NCBI GenBank assembly: GCA_023213395.1
Contig: CM041465.1
Location: 182,349,741-182,413,740, forward strand
Reading direction: 5' to 3'
Source: Cycas panzhihuaensis
Taxonomy: Eukaryota > Cycadophyta
DNA: 64,000 bases
Below are positions 36,934 through 48,431 of the stretch, piece after piece. The translations under genes were made by a program, and so were the position numbers. The number at the start of each line of letters is the position of its first letter. Positions within the stretch are counted from its first letter, which is position 1. The notes beneath the pieces are model-generated. The model saw only the letters and a program-made list of their open reading frames with translations. It did no database searches and was not told the DNA's origin.

Positions 36934-37061
36934 GAGTTTGACGGCTTGTATACCCATTCTTGAAGTAACTAGAGATGATGAAGAGTGGAGGACATATGAG
37001 TTTGGTAGCTTGTGTACCTATTCTTGAAGTAACTGGAGATGATGAAAATTGGAGCACATAA
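36934..37061. repeat. 64-bp tandem duplication
   Basis: Two units starting GAGTTTG at 36934 and 36998, about 85-90% identical by eye. Both contain CTTGAAGTAACT. Confidence 0.9.
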
Positions 37062-38010
37062 TTTATGTTGTCTTTTCACAAGTGATATACATTAGTAAGC
37101 CCGTAGTATACTACCTCTATGTCATATTGATAGGGCCTCCCTAGAAGTAATTCATAGCAATTCATGGGAATTGCATCACAAGTGATTGTATCTACATAGG
37201 GCTTCATTGCAAATGTCACATTACAGACTTAATAAATATTTGTTTGTGGTGCTCTTTCTTTTTATACCCATCCAAGTGTATAGGGATTTAGATGAGGCTC
37301 TATAGGACGATCAAGATCCCTAACGAGTTCATTTGATACTAGATTTTTCATATTGCCACTGTCAATAATGAATAGTATGATACGATCTTTAATTTGGCAA
37401 TTCTGGGTAAAGAGTGCTTCTCTAGCTAAAGCCTTATAGCCCTTTGTCATCAGAACTAGATTGGGATCTACTACCATTTAATTGGTGACAAGCATTATTG
37501 GTGTCTCTGATGATTCATTTGATGTGCTGGCCTCTTCGCACGACATGTTGGTTTCTTCTTTAGGTTCGCCTTGGCTTTGTACTACTCCTGCTTTTTGTGC
37601 TCTTCATTAGGGTGGTTGTTGGTCTTGTGTAGTGTGTAGTACTTTTTCTTCTCTACTATAGAAGAATCCGTTGTATCAATTTCCTTTCTTTGATTGAAAG
37701 GCTGCTTCAGTGGTTGTTGTGACTGTTGTTGTTGTTACTGTAGTTAACTAGAGGGTCTTGTGTGGAGTTTGCTTTCCAATTTCAGTGAAGGGAAGTGGCA
37801 TTCATGCCAGCTTCCACCTAGGATCAAATCACACAAAGTACACAAAAAACCAACAATGAATATGAGGAGGTTAAATTCATTAAGTGTCCAAACTCATTAA
37901 CATTCATTCATCAACTCATAACATTACATTGAGTCGTTGCCTCGTATATACAGAAATAAACAGTTACAAGAGAGGCAAGAGAATGTGAAGGGTTTATCAT
38001 GCAAGGTGAC

Positions 38011-38484
38011 ATTTGGCACCTTATATGATCAACATACATGTGCGTTATAATGAGGTGCGAGCAAATATGACCCCATGTACATTAGGCTCACCACTTTAAG
38101 ATGTAACTGACCACTAACTTAACAATAAAATATTTATAGTGTACTTTATCACATTAAGTTGATAAAGTAACTAACATGACATTACTAACATAACTTTAAT
38201 ATTTACAAATGTCCAATACTGTTAAGAAACATGAATGAATGCATAGATGTTGATATTTGGCACCTTGTATGATCAACATACATGTGCGTTGCAATGAGGT
38301 GCGAGCAAATATGACCCCACGTACATTAAGCTCATCACTTTAAGTTGTAACTAACCACTATCTTAACAATAAAACATTTACAATGTACTTTATCACGTTA
38401 AGTTGATAAAGTAACTAACGTGACATTACTAACATAACTTTAATATTTACAAATGTCCAATACTGTTAAGAAACATGAATGAAC
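38011..38484. repeat. 244-bp tandem duplication at the left edge of copia D
   Basis: Unit 1 is 38011-38254. Unit 2 starts at 38255 with the same ATTTGGCACC and runs to about 38484. Unit 1 ends with the copia D TSD plus the first ~30 bases of its LTR (TGTTAAGAAACATGAATGAA), so the duplication spans the insertion junction. Each unit also holds a dyad CTTTATCAC...GTTGATAAAG. Confidence 0.92.
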
Positions 38485-39044
38485 ATATACATGTTTACAT
38501 CCGGCAAAATCTTTACCATACACAACAAGCAAACAATATAAACACATAACAATTGCACAATACACGTGATATATGTGGAAAACCCTTTCAGGAAAAAATC
38601 CACGACCAAAGATATATTGATCGCATTGATTCCAACTTGATTGGTATGTAATATACAAGGGACTCCGAGATATTTATAATCCCCTAAGAGGTGTCAACTA
38701 TTAAGGGTTGTAACTCTCCACATAACACACACCTTTTTGTGAATCACATAATTAAACCACCACATTATCATTAACAAGTAGATTAATATGAAATTGCCAC
38801 ATTAACATCCCTCCTTAATGTGAATGTGGGGAACCTGCAGCAGTTTAGTTATCACAAAGACTTGGACTATCCCTTTTCTTTATCTTTGTCAATACATCCC
38901 CCCTCAAGGATAACTTTTGTGAGTCCAATTTGTGAATTGATCTTTAGTGAGTGCTTTGGTGAAAATGTCCACAAGCTGATATTCATTCGAACAATAGTCA
39001 ACCTGTAGCCTCCCTAATTTGAGTTGTTTGCGGATGTAGTAGTG

Positions 39045-39425
39045 CTATACCTTTGTATGAGCGTGAAACTCTAGATTCTTTGATAAGCGTATAGTACTCT
39101 GATTATCAACAAAAATAATTGGGATGCCATTTAATACTCTAAGAACTTCCAAGAGACATTGTAACCATATAGTTTCTTTTGCACTAACACCGAGTCCTTG
39201 ATATTCTGCCTGTGTAGAAGATAACGCCATTGTTTGTTGTTTTTTTGACTGCCATAAAACAAATCCATTATCGACACCAAATATATATCCAACAGTGGAT
39301 TTTCGATCATCAAAGTCTCTGCCCCAATCAACATTAGTGTAGCCATACAACTTTATGTCTTCCCCACAAAGGTAATCAAGACCAAGATTAAGTATCCCTT
39401 TCAAATCCTTCAGAATCTGCTTCAT
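39045..39425 (-). pseudogene. Copia D RNase H
   Basis: 127-codon frame: LYGYTNVDWGRDFDDRKSTV, ALSSTQAEYQGLGVSAKETI and FVDNQSTIRLSKNLEFHAHT, all standard copia RNase H signatures, ending at a TAG in the TKH-x-H-x-Y motif (a KV*HYYIRKQ reading). The continuation to 38830 (YQLVDIFTKALTKDQF) lies in the same element. Confidence 0.9.
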
Positions 39426-39694
39426 TGCAACCCAATGTGGTTCTTGAGGATTCTTCTATAATGGGAAACCAATCCAATAACATAGGTGATATCTAGTCTA
39501 GTATGAGTTAAATAGATCAGACTCCCTACCAATTGTCAATACAATGTTCCATCTACAGGCAATTTAGCCATATCCTTTTGCAACTTTGTGCCTTTAGCAC
39601 ATGGTGTTGCAACCAACTTACAAGCCTGCATCCTGAACCTCTCTAGTAGGTTCTTCACACATTGAGTCTGCAACATCATGATCCTATGTTCCAT

Positions 39695-40357
39695 CTACCT
39701 GACTTTAATGCCTAAGAAGTAGTGTAGAGGCCTGAGGTCTATCATATCAAAGGTAGCTTCCAAATTGGACTTGACTCGAACAATAGTCTTATTATAGTTG
39801 CCTCTAATGATTAGATCATCCACATGCAATACAACAATGGCTATTGAAGTCTTACCCCTTTTCACATGTAGATTTGGCTCTAGGTCTATAGCAACAAAAC
39901 CTTCTTCCTTCAATTTGGCATCGATCTTATCATACGAAGCATAGGGTGCTTGTTTGAAGCCATATAGTGATTTCTTTAAACAACACACAAGATGCACTTG
40001 GTCTTTCTTAACGAATCCCAGAGGCTCTGATGTATAAATCTCCTCCTTCAAATCACCATTAAAAAATGTAGACTTGACGTCCATCTAGTTTAACTCCCAA
40101 CCATATGCAATTGCTAAGGAAATGATTAAACGAACTATCGTTATCTTGGAGACTGTTGCAAATGTCTCATCATAATCAATTCCTTCCTTTTGTTTAAACC
40201 CTTGAGCAACAAACCTGGCCTTGTACTTGTCCACCTCTCCATCATAGTGGAACTTTGTCTTATAGACCCACTTGTATCCAATTAGGTTTTTCTTTGGAGG
40301 TAAGGAAACTAAATTCCATGTGGCATTCTTCATGATTGAGCCATACTCTTGCTCCAT
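39695..40357 (-). pseudogene. Copia D reverse transcriptase
   Basis: Two in-frame parts (40357-40085 and 40084-39695) separated by one stop: IGYKWVYKTKFHYDGEVDKY, FVAQGFKQKEGIDYDETFAT, MDVKSTFFNGDLKEEIY, and VDDLIIRGNY with the catalytic D-D intact. The stop replaces the codon before MDVKS, as in copia B. Confidence 0.92.
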
Positions 40358-40514
40358 TGCAACTCTTCATCGTGGATTGCCCTTCGCTTCTTCATACAAA
40401 ACAAGATCACTTGAGTCGTTGGTGCTCACCACTAGATTCCGACTGGCTTCTTGTTCTTCTTTCATCAATAAGGTTCTGCAATGCCATACCGGAATCCTCT
40501 ATCGTCTTCCTTGC

Positions 40515-41400
40515 CTATAATGGTATAGAAGGACCTGGCGCTATAGGTATTTCTTTATGTGACGGCTCTTCACTATTACTCTCTCCACTCAGTCCATCTT
40601 CCTCTTGAATCACAACGACTGGCTCATCATCCTCTGTAGTTGATGAATTCAAAAATGGAAGTAGTGGGGGGTAAAAAGGTTCCTCTGATGACTTCTCAAC
40701 ATGGTACGTTGATGACTCATCAAATTTAACATCCTGACTAATCACAATCCCTTACAGATACCACAATCTGTAAACTTTATTCTGATCAAAATACCCCATG
40801 GATATGCACTTCAAACTCTTGCGATCTAGTTTTTTGTGATTTTCGTTTGGGATGTGTGCATATGCAATGCATCCAAATATTTTCAATTGACTAATAGTTG
40901 ATTTATGACCGATCCATTTTTCCTTATGGGTCACACTTCGAACTGCTTCAGTGGGTACCCTATTTAGAATGTAAATAGCAGTCGCGATAGCTTCTGCCCA
41001 AAACATTGGCGGTAAGTTTTTTGAATGCATCATACACCTTGCCATTTCCATCATGGTACGATTCTTTCTCTCTGCAACACCATTTTGTTGTGGGGTATAT
41101 GGGATAGTAAACTCCTGTTTTATACCATGATCTTGGCAAATTGATTAAACACATGATTGACGTATTCTTTGCCATTATCATTCCTTAATATTTTTATCAT
41201 ATTCATTTTTGACACTTGCTTTCCAATCATGAAAGTGGTCAAACACATGTGACTTATTCTTAAGGAAATACACCTAGGACTTCCTGGTGTAGTCGTCTAC
41301 AAACACCAAAGAATATTAAGCTCTAGATATTGAAGGGTTTGAGAGTGGCTCCATCAAGTCTGTATGCACGAGTTCAAGCTTCTCCTTGGCTCTCTAGGCA
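40515..41400 (-). pseudogene. Copia D integrase core and linker
   Basis: 41054-40752 contains FWAEAIATAIYILNRVPTEA and IFGCIAYAHIPNENHKKLDR, the C-terminal half of the integrase region. Upstream IKILRNDNGKEYVN keeps the second catalytic Asp, but the region 41055-41400 is split by shifts. 40745-40515 is an acidic linker (ISQDVKFDESSTYHVEKSSE). Confidence 0.85.
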
Positions 41401-41405
41401 CTGTC

Positions 41406-41723
41406 TCAAGCAAAAGGATAGTGGTGATGCTTTCCATACATACACCCTTCACACACACTATATGAACATGAAATGGATGGTAATCCTTCCACCATTTTCA
41501 ACCTTTTCATCAGTGCGATGCTTCTATATTTAAGATAACCTAGGCGATCATGCCACAACTTACTCACATCATCAACGCTAACAACAAAAACATAAGATTT
41601 CTTTCGGGATTGAAACTTCTTAAACACCCAAAAATTCTCTCTTACTTTCCCAATAGCAATGATAGAGAAATTCTGTTTTGGATCCTTAATCAGACATCTA
41701 TCTTTATAAAGCTCGACCTTCAT
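41406..41723 (-). pseudogene. Copia D integrase N-terminal zinc-binding (GAG-pre-integrase) domain
   Basis: LWHDRLGYLKYRSIALMKRL with downstream SVCEGCMYGKHHHYPF gives the H-x-H...C-x2-C pattern, although the second histidine of the usual GHL has become GYL. Confidence 0.85.
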
Positions 41724-41759
41724 TCCTTGTTTGCAAATTTTTCAGGTTGAAAGTAAATT

Positions 41760-42860
41760 CATCTACATTTTGGGTACATAATATACCCCTTTAAATTTGC
41801 CACCTGCCAAGGATACATCACCAACACCTTCAACAAGTAACACGCGCATCTCTAAGGATAATCTCAACATTACTAGGATTTGCACTCCATGCATCAAAGT
41901 TTTGCATTTGGAAAGAGATGTGCTTTTGAGCTCTAGAGTCCAAAATGCAATAATCTCTCCGATTTGGCTTGGTTGACAAGGTTGACACTTTGACACAGTG
42001 TACTGCTACACTCTTCCCTTCACCGTCTTGGCTAGCTTTGTATTTGTCTGGTCTTTTGAACCAACAATTCTTTTCTCTGTGGCCTTTCTTCTTGCAACAG
42101 TTACATTTACCAGTGAATTTCTTCTCCTTCTAAGATTCTTCCCCTGTCCTCTGTGTGAACTTTTCCTCTTGAACGGTCTCTCTCCTCTGCATCTTCATGA
42201 CTAAGGCCTGATTTGAATAAGAACCACTAGGCATCCCATAAAGTTTAAGCTTGGCATCCTTAGCTAGAATGAGATTTTTAATACTATCAAACGTTTCACC
42301 CTCCATCACTAATCTTTACTATAGATGGTCTGGAAAGTTGCAATTGCAACTGGTAGTTTCAACATAATTAACACAAACAAGAACGTATCATCAATCAAAT
42401 TTGATTTCAACTCCTCTAGCTTATTCTTCAAATCAATGACTTTAATCAGGTAGGCGTTTATGTTGGTCTCATCTTCCACCATAGCATTAAGAAGCTCCAA
42501 CATCAAAGCAAGATGCTTATTCGTCTTTTTCTTCTCAAAAGTCTCACACAACTTTGCCTAAATTTTGTCTGGTTCATCAAGGTTATGAACCAATGCTCTT
42601 TGGTTTGGCGCCAATGACAGTTTCAACAATTCAATCAGCATGAATTGCTTCTCTTGAAGTCAAACTCATTCTTTATGGTCAAGCGAAATTGCGTCCACTT
42701 TCATCTTTGTTATTGCCTAGAGTTGGTTTACCATAAGTATTAACTCCATATTAATCTTCCACTTGTTGAAGTTATTGCCATTAAAGATAACTTAGGCATT
42801 AATTTATCCATTCTCGAGAAATAGGTTTCAGATCTGAGTCAATATCACCAAACTACTAGA
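41760..42860 (-). pseudogene. Copia D gag and protease start
   Basis: Gag capsid region 42860-42309 (KTNKHLALMLELLNAMVEDE, then YLIKVIDLKNKLEELKSNLI) with a stop near 42560, a zinc knuckle CNCCKKKGHREKNC near 42090, and the protease as CILDSRAQKHIS near 41950, where the family has D-S-G-A. The glycine is lost, so the protease is inactive. Confidence 0.85.
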
Positions 42861-44171
42861 ATTATAGTCCTTTGGACAACACCAACTTTACTGCGTTGTC
42901 CTTCTTCACAAGCATATATGCTGGGGTACACGATCTAATGGTTATGCAAGCTAGAACCGCCCACCAATAGTCAACCCAACAGAACTAGGACTCAAGATAG
43001 TTCTCCAATTGCTTAAATAGCTCCAAAAACTACTCAAAAAACCACAAAAAAATGCTTCACAGAGAGAAAATCTCAACGTAGCAATGTTGGTATGGCACCC
43101 AAGTTAGATTCCAATAAAAAAATGGCCTCAAATGATCTCTAGATTAATACACGACACTCAATAGAAGGAGATATATTCACCAAATATCATATCAATGGAT
43201 TTTTAAAAGGTTATGATATCCAATTTATATTAGAATATGCCAAAAGGCATATTCTCAACTTAGTGGTTGTCCACAAAAGTCTGTGCGACTTTTCATTCAA
43301 TGCATGTGGTTTGAATCAATTGCAAATGATTAATAAGGGTCGATTAAGGTTAAGCAACCTTAATATTTATCAAATACACCCTATGACATGTGAATGGACT
43401 TCAATCGACGTGAATATGAGGGGCGACTGTCGTATGAAAGGTGTGACCAACGCAGTGTAGTCCGAGCTTCCAATAACCAATCAACGCTACATACAACTTG
43501 GAATTCTAGCCCAATGCAATCACTCACATACTCAAGCAAGTCAGGGTCTTTCTCTATGCAAAATTTACTAAAAAACAAAGAGAAAATCAAGGCTACACGC
43601 TTTATAAAGTCACCCAATCTTCAACATTCATCAACATACACAGAACTCCAAATATACAGCCTTAAATGCTGCCCAACATCCTTATTATGGATAGAAAGCC
43701 ACCTTATATGGATGCAATCTTGCCCTTGGGTAAGGAAATCGGATCTTTTCAATGCAATTTATTGATTTTTAATGTCAAATACAATCGAACTCCTTCAAAA
43801 TAAAGCAAAACTTACTTGAATGATGTCCAGTGATTCCCAACATTAATAAATCACTTTCAAAACGTGCTTCACTAGCTTTAAGCAGTGCCCAACACATCCA
43901 ACCAGCGCTAGGTCACTCCACAACGAGCCAACTTGATCCAAAAAAAGGCTTTCAAGTTTGATTTTTGACCCCAAACAATGTACTAACCTTGTTGATAGGT
44001 GAGTTTCACCTCCTCAATCGCCATTGACCACTATGCCTGCTCTGCAAGTTGTTGGAGAATAGAAAGTCTCAAGAAGACTTGGGTTCTGTTGGCTTTACTC
44101 GGCAACCAATGATCTTATCACTCCACCCAACTCTGGCCTCAACTATGTAGGACCTTATGGCTTTGATACCA
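42860..44171 (-). other. Copia D leader with PBS
   Basis: PBS TGGTATCAAAGC (minus strand, 44160-44171) next to the LTR. About 1.3 kb without a convincing ORF; open plus-strand frames at 43263-43765 show no homology. Confidence 0.7.
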
Positions 44172-44589
44172 TGTTAAGAAACATGAATGAATGCATACAT
44201 GTTTACATCCCGCAGAATCTTTACCATACATAACAAGCAAATAAAATAAACACAAAACAATTGCATAGTACACAGGATATACGTGGGAAACCCTTTCGTG
44301 AAAAAACCCACCACAAAAGATCTATCAATTACATTGACTCCAACTTGATTGATATGCTATATATAAGGGACTCTGGGATATTTATAATCCCCTAAGAGGT
44401 GTCAACTGTTAAAGGTTGTGACTCTCTGTATAACTCGCATCATTTTGTTAATCACATAATTAAACCACCACATTAACATTAACAAGTGGCTTAATATGAA
44501 ATTGCCATGCTAACAAATACATTACAAATGACTAAAGGTGAATTAATGAAGCATCATTAATTCTTTCATCATTCAATGTGTACTAGAAA

Positions 44590-45306
44590 GCCTTCTTTAG
44601 GGAGGAGATCTTTATGAGGTCTAATTCTTGCAAGGATGAGAATAGTCTGCTGAAGAAGTTGAGCATGAGCGGGTGCTCAAAATCATGGGACTCTACCATT
44701 GTGACCATTTTATTAGAAGTATTAATGTATCGTTGGACAGATTGTCTAGTTTGTTGTTGCAACTGTAACCATTTCGTTTCTCTTTCATATTTGTGTCCTA
44801 TGGAATGAATTCATTTCTAAAATATTATTTTAAAATTGTCCCATGAACTTACTTCACCATGGGTGTTGACATAAGTTTTCCACCATATTAAGGCTTGTTC
44901 AACCATGTGTATCTCTGCCATAGCAATTTTTTCATCATCTGTGAGTCTTTGAAACTTGAAATAAGCCCCAAGCTTCGAATCCAATTATCCAAGGTTTGGA
45001 CATTAATTGTGTCATGAAACTTCTTATTAGTAATTTGAGTATCCAGCTTAAACTATGACTGTTGGATAGTGCTATAGGAACATGTGGATGTTAGGATTGT
45101 AGGAGATGTTGAGTCTATTGAATTTGATGAACCATCAGTTGTTGAAACATGGTCATCATGTTCTGCATCATTTGGGCTCAAGTATCTGCTTGTCGCTGCA
45201 ATGTATCCATCATTTGTGTAAAAGCCAGGGAAGGTTCCTTTGATCTTTGCTTTGTGTCTTCAACCATTTCTTCCATGGAAGAAGTTTGTTTTCCTTTGCA
45301 AGGCAT
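44590..45306 (-). pseudogene. Gypsy G3 gag
   Basis: Start MPCKGKQTSSMEEMVEDTKQ at 45306, methionine/glutamine-rich N-terminus (MMQNMMTMFQQLMVHQ), then SLGAYFKFQRLTDDEKIAMA and QALIWWKTYVN near 44900 and QQQTRQSVQRYIN near 44740. This is the capsid of Del/Tekay-type chromovirus gag (family pattern W-W-x-x-Y ... Q-S-V-x-x-Y). Stops and frameshifts occur throughout. Copia D and a 44516-44590 remnant interrupt the connection to the gag end and protease at 37.8 kb. Confidence 0.8.
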
Positions 45307-45977
45307 GTTGTGTTTGACAAAAACTTAACAATTGACTTAAAAAAATATGGACATGCCTTTACAAATGTCAATATTTTAATGACTTGAAATTTATTGCAGG
45401 TATTAAAATTTCTTGACACCACTCTTATTTGCAATAAACTTGATTAAAATGTGATTTTTTCTTTACACTCTTCAAGTGACATTTTTTTAATGTTTTAAGT
45501 CACTATATTGTCATCTGCCTTTAGCAATTTTGTCAAAATTAATTAAATTTTCACACTTGCCTTTTGCAAATTAAAGAAATGACTTTATCAAAATTTACCT
45601 TTGCAATTTTGAAAATAATGATATTTTTCTTGGTATTTTAGCCCTTGTAAATGACGTTATATGATTTATTTCTTTTTAAAGCTCTCAAGACTTGGGAATA
45701 TCCTAAGAATATTGTTGACTTAAAGGTTCACTACACTTGTGAAAATTGACACTTGTCAAAGAATCATTGGTAATCTAGCTTAGGATATAGTCAACATACT
45801 TTATACACCCAAGGTTATCACATATTCACCCATAATTCAACATAATATCATCATAGATTACACATGGCAGTACATTAATCAACAAGTATCCATTATGCAA
45901 TCATCATGGTACGCATAAAACACAGTATTCGATGTAACTCTTCACTTTATTAAGCAATATGTCTTATACATTCAGTT

Positions 45978-46004
45978 CTGGAATGTATCCTATATACATT
46001 CCAG
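45978..46004 (-). promoter_or_regulatory. TATA box inside a 10-bp inverted repeat (G4 LTR)
   Basis: CTGGAATGTA and TACATTCCAG flank a 7-base spacer; the TATATA core overlaps the spacer and right arm. An AATAAA polyadenylation signal lies ~40 bases downstream. Confidence 0.5.
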
Positions 46005-46246
46005 TTGCATATACAGGATTCTATCACATATGTCCCAAAAGGGAATGCATTTGCTGCAGCTCTAATCCGTACCACTTTCTTGGCTTGTTGGCTGTCGTAC
46101 TACTATGTGGAATGAATGCTCGGCTCTCACCACTGGAATGGTCCTCAATGATCTCCTTAAATGCGTCCTTTTGATGCCTTTTGATGAAGGGTTATGACCT
46201 CCCTGTTATAACTGTACATTTTCATTATCAATGTAACCTTTCACTT

Positions 46247-46323
46247 AAACACGTGTTTAGTCTCCTTTAATGGTGCCTTTTCCATCCGTATGTCCATACG
46301 TATGTTCATTTGGGATGACGTCA
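46247..46323 (-). promoter_or_regulatory. bZIP-type cis elements in the G4 LTR
   Basis: AAACACGTGTTT (12-bp palindrome with G-box core) and TGACGTCA (C/A-box, as-1/CRE type) lie 57 bases apart, about 250-320 bases upstream of the TATA. Plant bZIP factors bind such pairs in stress- or ABA-responsive promoters; action here is inferred. Confidence 0.5.
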
Positions 46324-46665
46324 TCATTCCTGGGTGCCTTTGGGTTAGACTTGCTTGTGCGTACCCTACTATTTGCTAGCGTACTGAAAACGGCATGCAC
46401 CTTATGTTACGTACTTGATATGGTACGCACCTATCATACATATCCATAATGCTCTTTTTCTTGCATTTTTTCACCGTATGTACCTCCGTACGGCCCGTAC
46501 CTGCATTCCACTAGTCAATACAGGCTTATATTCCTTTTCCACATAGCTTATGTGTCGAATTATACCCTAACATCTATCCTTGGTCGACAAAATAGGGTTG
46601 AGCATCCTTGCTCATCAAAATTTTCAAAAATTTTGGTGTATCCTTCCCCCTTCTCTGTACTAAGG

Positions 46666-47753
46666 CTACCCTTGCTGTCTTTGTTCTATTGTTTGCTCTC
46701 GTGTAGCCAGAATTTCTTCATTAGTTTGAGTGAGGGTTGCTATTATACCATCTTTCTCCTTGACCTTGTCTTGAAGGGCAACTATTTCTGGCTTATCCTC
46801 TTCCTCCATTTCTTTAATTAATTGAATTATTTGTTGTATTTTTCCTTTCGTTTGAGTTGGTGGTGCTGATGCTTCCCCTATCTCCATTATAGGAGGAAAT
46901 TCTATCCAAGGGACGGCTTTTCTCCTTCCTCCTCAGGTTCTCCTTCATCCCTTCTTCTCTTATTGCTTCTCCAGACTGCTTGCTTGGTGCAGTGTGGAAT
47001 AGGTGTCCTTGGAGTTTGTTGTACCCATTTCAGGACTTTTGTCATTTCCTTTTGCACCTTTCTCTTAATTTCCCTATCCTAAGTGTTTTATGAAAATTCA
47101 TCCACCCATTGCTTTATAAAGGGTTCATGTGGGCGGATGGTTGATTGTGGAAGTTGTACTCCTGGACATTGGTAGAATAAGATGGCTAATAACAAGGAGG
47201 GGTGTTTGAATGGATGTGTCATTATTTCCTCAATTTGTTGTATCATATTCACCACCAAAAATTTAGACCAATTGAGTTGTTCCCCATCTCGAATTTTTGG
47301 TAATATTAGCATCATTCCCCTTGGAATGTATGTATACTTTCTTTTGGATAAAAGCCTAGTGTTTATGACTTTTGCTATCCATTGCAACCTGATGTCTTTT
47401 ATATCTGCTACATGAATACCTCTTGATATTACCTGGCTATTTTCTTGGCAAAATTCCTTTAACTAGGTTTCCCGGACCACCTCTGATCTTTTAGTGGCAA
47501 TTGGGACTTCTCCCTCCTTCGGAAGTCCTGTAAGTAAGTGGATTATTTCTGTGTCTAATTTAACTTTCTTCAAATCCTTTTTTAATTCCAATAGGATGTT
47601 CTCCATTAACTCCTGGTCCCAATAAAGAGGATTAAGGTATATGTATTCTCCCCATCTTGCTTGCTTGACCTTTGTTTTAAATTGGGTAGGTAATCTATCC
47701 AATTTCTTCTTAAGCTTTGGTAGGAATATTTCTTGGCATCCTACCATCTTCAT
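46666..47753 (-). pseudogene. G4 extra 3' ORF downstream of integrase
   Basis: One minus-strand frame from 47753 to ~47088 with a single TAG (KKLDRLPTQFKTKVKQARWG, LLTGLPKEGEVPIATKR, then SKFLVVNMIQQIEEIMTHPF and AILFYQCPGVQLP), followed by a basic segment and, after frameshifts, the coiled-coil end MEIGEASAPPTQTKGKIQQI near 46887. It lies in sense between integrase and the 3' LTR, where some Tat/Athila elements carry an additional ORF. The middle resembles the putative plant transposon protein domain, a tentative call. The same C-terminus occurs at 1-480. Confidence 0.6.
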
Positions 47754-47984
47754 TATGACATTGCTTTGGGAATTTTGGAAGTAATTCTAGTATTGACCAA
47801 AGAATACAAGATAAAACCCTACGTGTGTACCTTTTTGGAATGGTTGATTTTATCTAGCAATTTGCTTTGAATTTTGTGTTGTTCTCTTGCTCCTCCTTCT
47901 TTGGAATGTGGTATTTTTGACTGGCTCCTTGCTGTTGTCTATTATGGATTGATTCCCCCTATTTTCTGTTTGCGTCCCGTGCAG

Positions 47985-48431
47985 GAATGATTGCAGGTAC
48001 GCATTATATATTTTGTCTTTTCTTGCCTGTTTGTTCTATGCGTACTCGACATCATACTTTTTTGGTACGTATAGTGTATTTTGGCCCACTTATTCAATTT
48101 TCACTTTGCGTACCTAGTAACGTACCCTTTTTGGTACATATAGTGTATTTCATTGGTACATACACAAGAATTCTGATTTTTTTGATATAATTTTTCTGAA
48201 TTTCAATTTTTTTTACAATGGTATATCTTTCTTCTTATGATTTGCCATATTGCTTATTTGTATGATATGAGTTATGGTTGTTTTTTTTCTATTTTTTTTT
48301 TTTTTTTTTTCTGTATTTTTATTTACATATTGAACTGAATCATGTTCCAGTCTCAAGACAATCTGATTTGCCTTAACTTCACACAACACATTATGGTTCG
48401 ACCAGTTGATCCGACTAGTAGTTGCTCCACC
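47985..48431. other. GTACG-rich, T-rich spacer between G4 pol and 3' ORF
   Basis: A ~27-bp sequence containing GGTA(C/T)(G/A)TATAGTGTATTT occurs twice (48060-48083 and 48128-48152), with further GTAC motifs around. A poly-T tract lies at 48278-48311. The minus strand is therefore A-rich. Confidence 0.7.

Larger units (their letters stand above)
36480..37850 (-). pseudogene. Gypsy G3: gag end, protease and first RT codons
   Basis: Minus strand: glutamine-rich QQQQSQQPLKQPFNQRKE near 37710 and a decayed knuckle (YYTLHKTNNHPNEEH). Protease: CQIKDRIILFIIDSGNMKNL at 37400-37320 with intact D-S-G, then EPHLNPYTLGWV, and CDAIPMNCYELLLGRPYQYD near 37150, typical of chromovirus retropepsin. A weak RT start (LHPIQAVRHNIVP) follows at ~36700. 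The remaining pol is deleted. The region also contains two tandem repeats (36600-36645 and 36934-37061). Confidence 0.8.
38464..44515 (-). mobile_element. Copia D: Ty1/copia retrotransposon, structurally complete
   Basis: LTRs 38464-38807 and 44172-44515 (344 bp each) start TGTTAAGAAACATGAATGAA and end TAACA. TSD AATAC at 38459-38463 and 44516-44520 is perfect. On the minus strand: PBS TGGTATCAAAGC beside 44172, leader, gag, protease, integrase, RT, RNase H, PPT AAGGAGGGA beside 38808. Length 6052 bp. All coding domains carry stops or shifts. A different lineage from copia A/B. It is inserted between parts of gypsy G3. Confidence 0.95.
45900..46572 (-). repeat. Gypsy G4 3' LTR (left end uncertain)
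   Basis: On the minus strand PPT AAGGATAGA (46573-46583) precedes TGTTAGGG at 46572. The LTR holds TGACGTCA at 46316-46323, CACGTG within AAACACGTGTTT at 46247-46258, a TATATA box near 45992 and AATAAA near 45951 (minus strand). Its far end could not be placed. Confidence 0.65.

Noticed and set aside
38011-38484. CRISPR-like or satellite array
   Set aside because: Only two units of 244 bp, without spacers; simple tandem duplication at an insertion edge.
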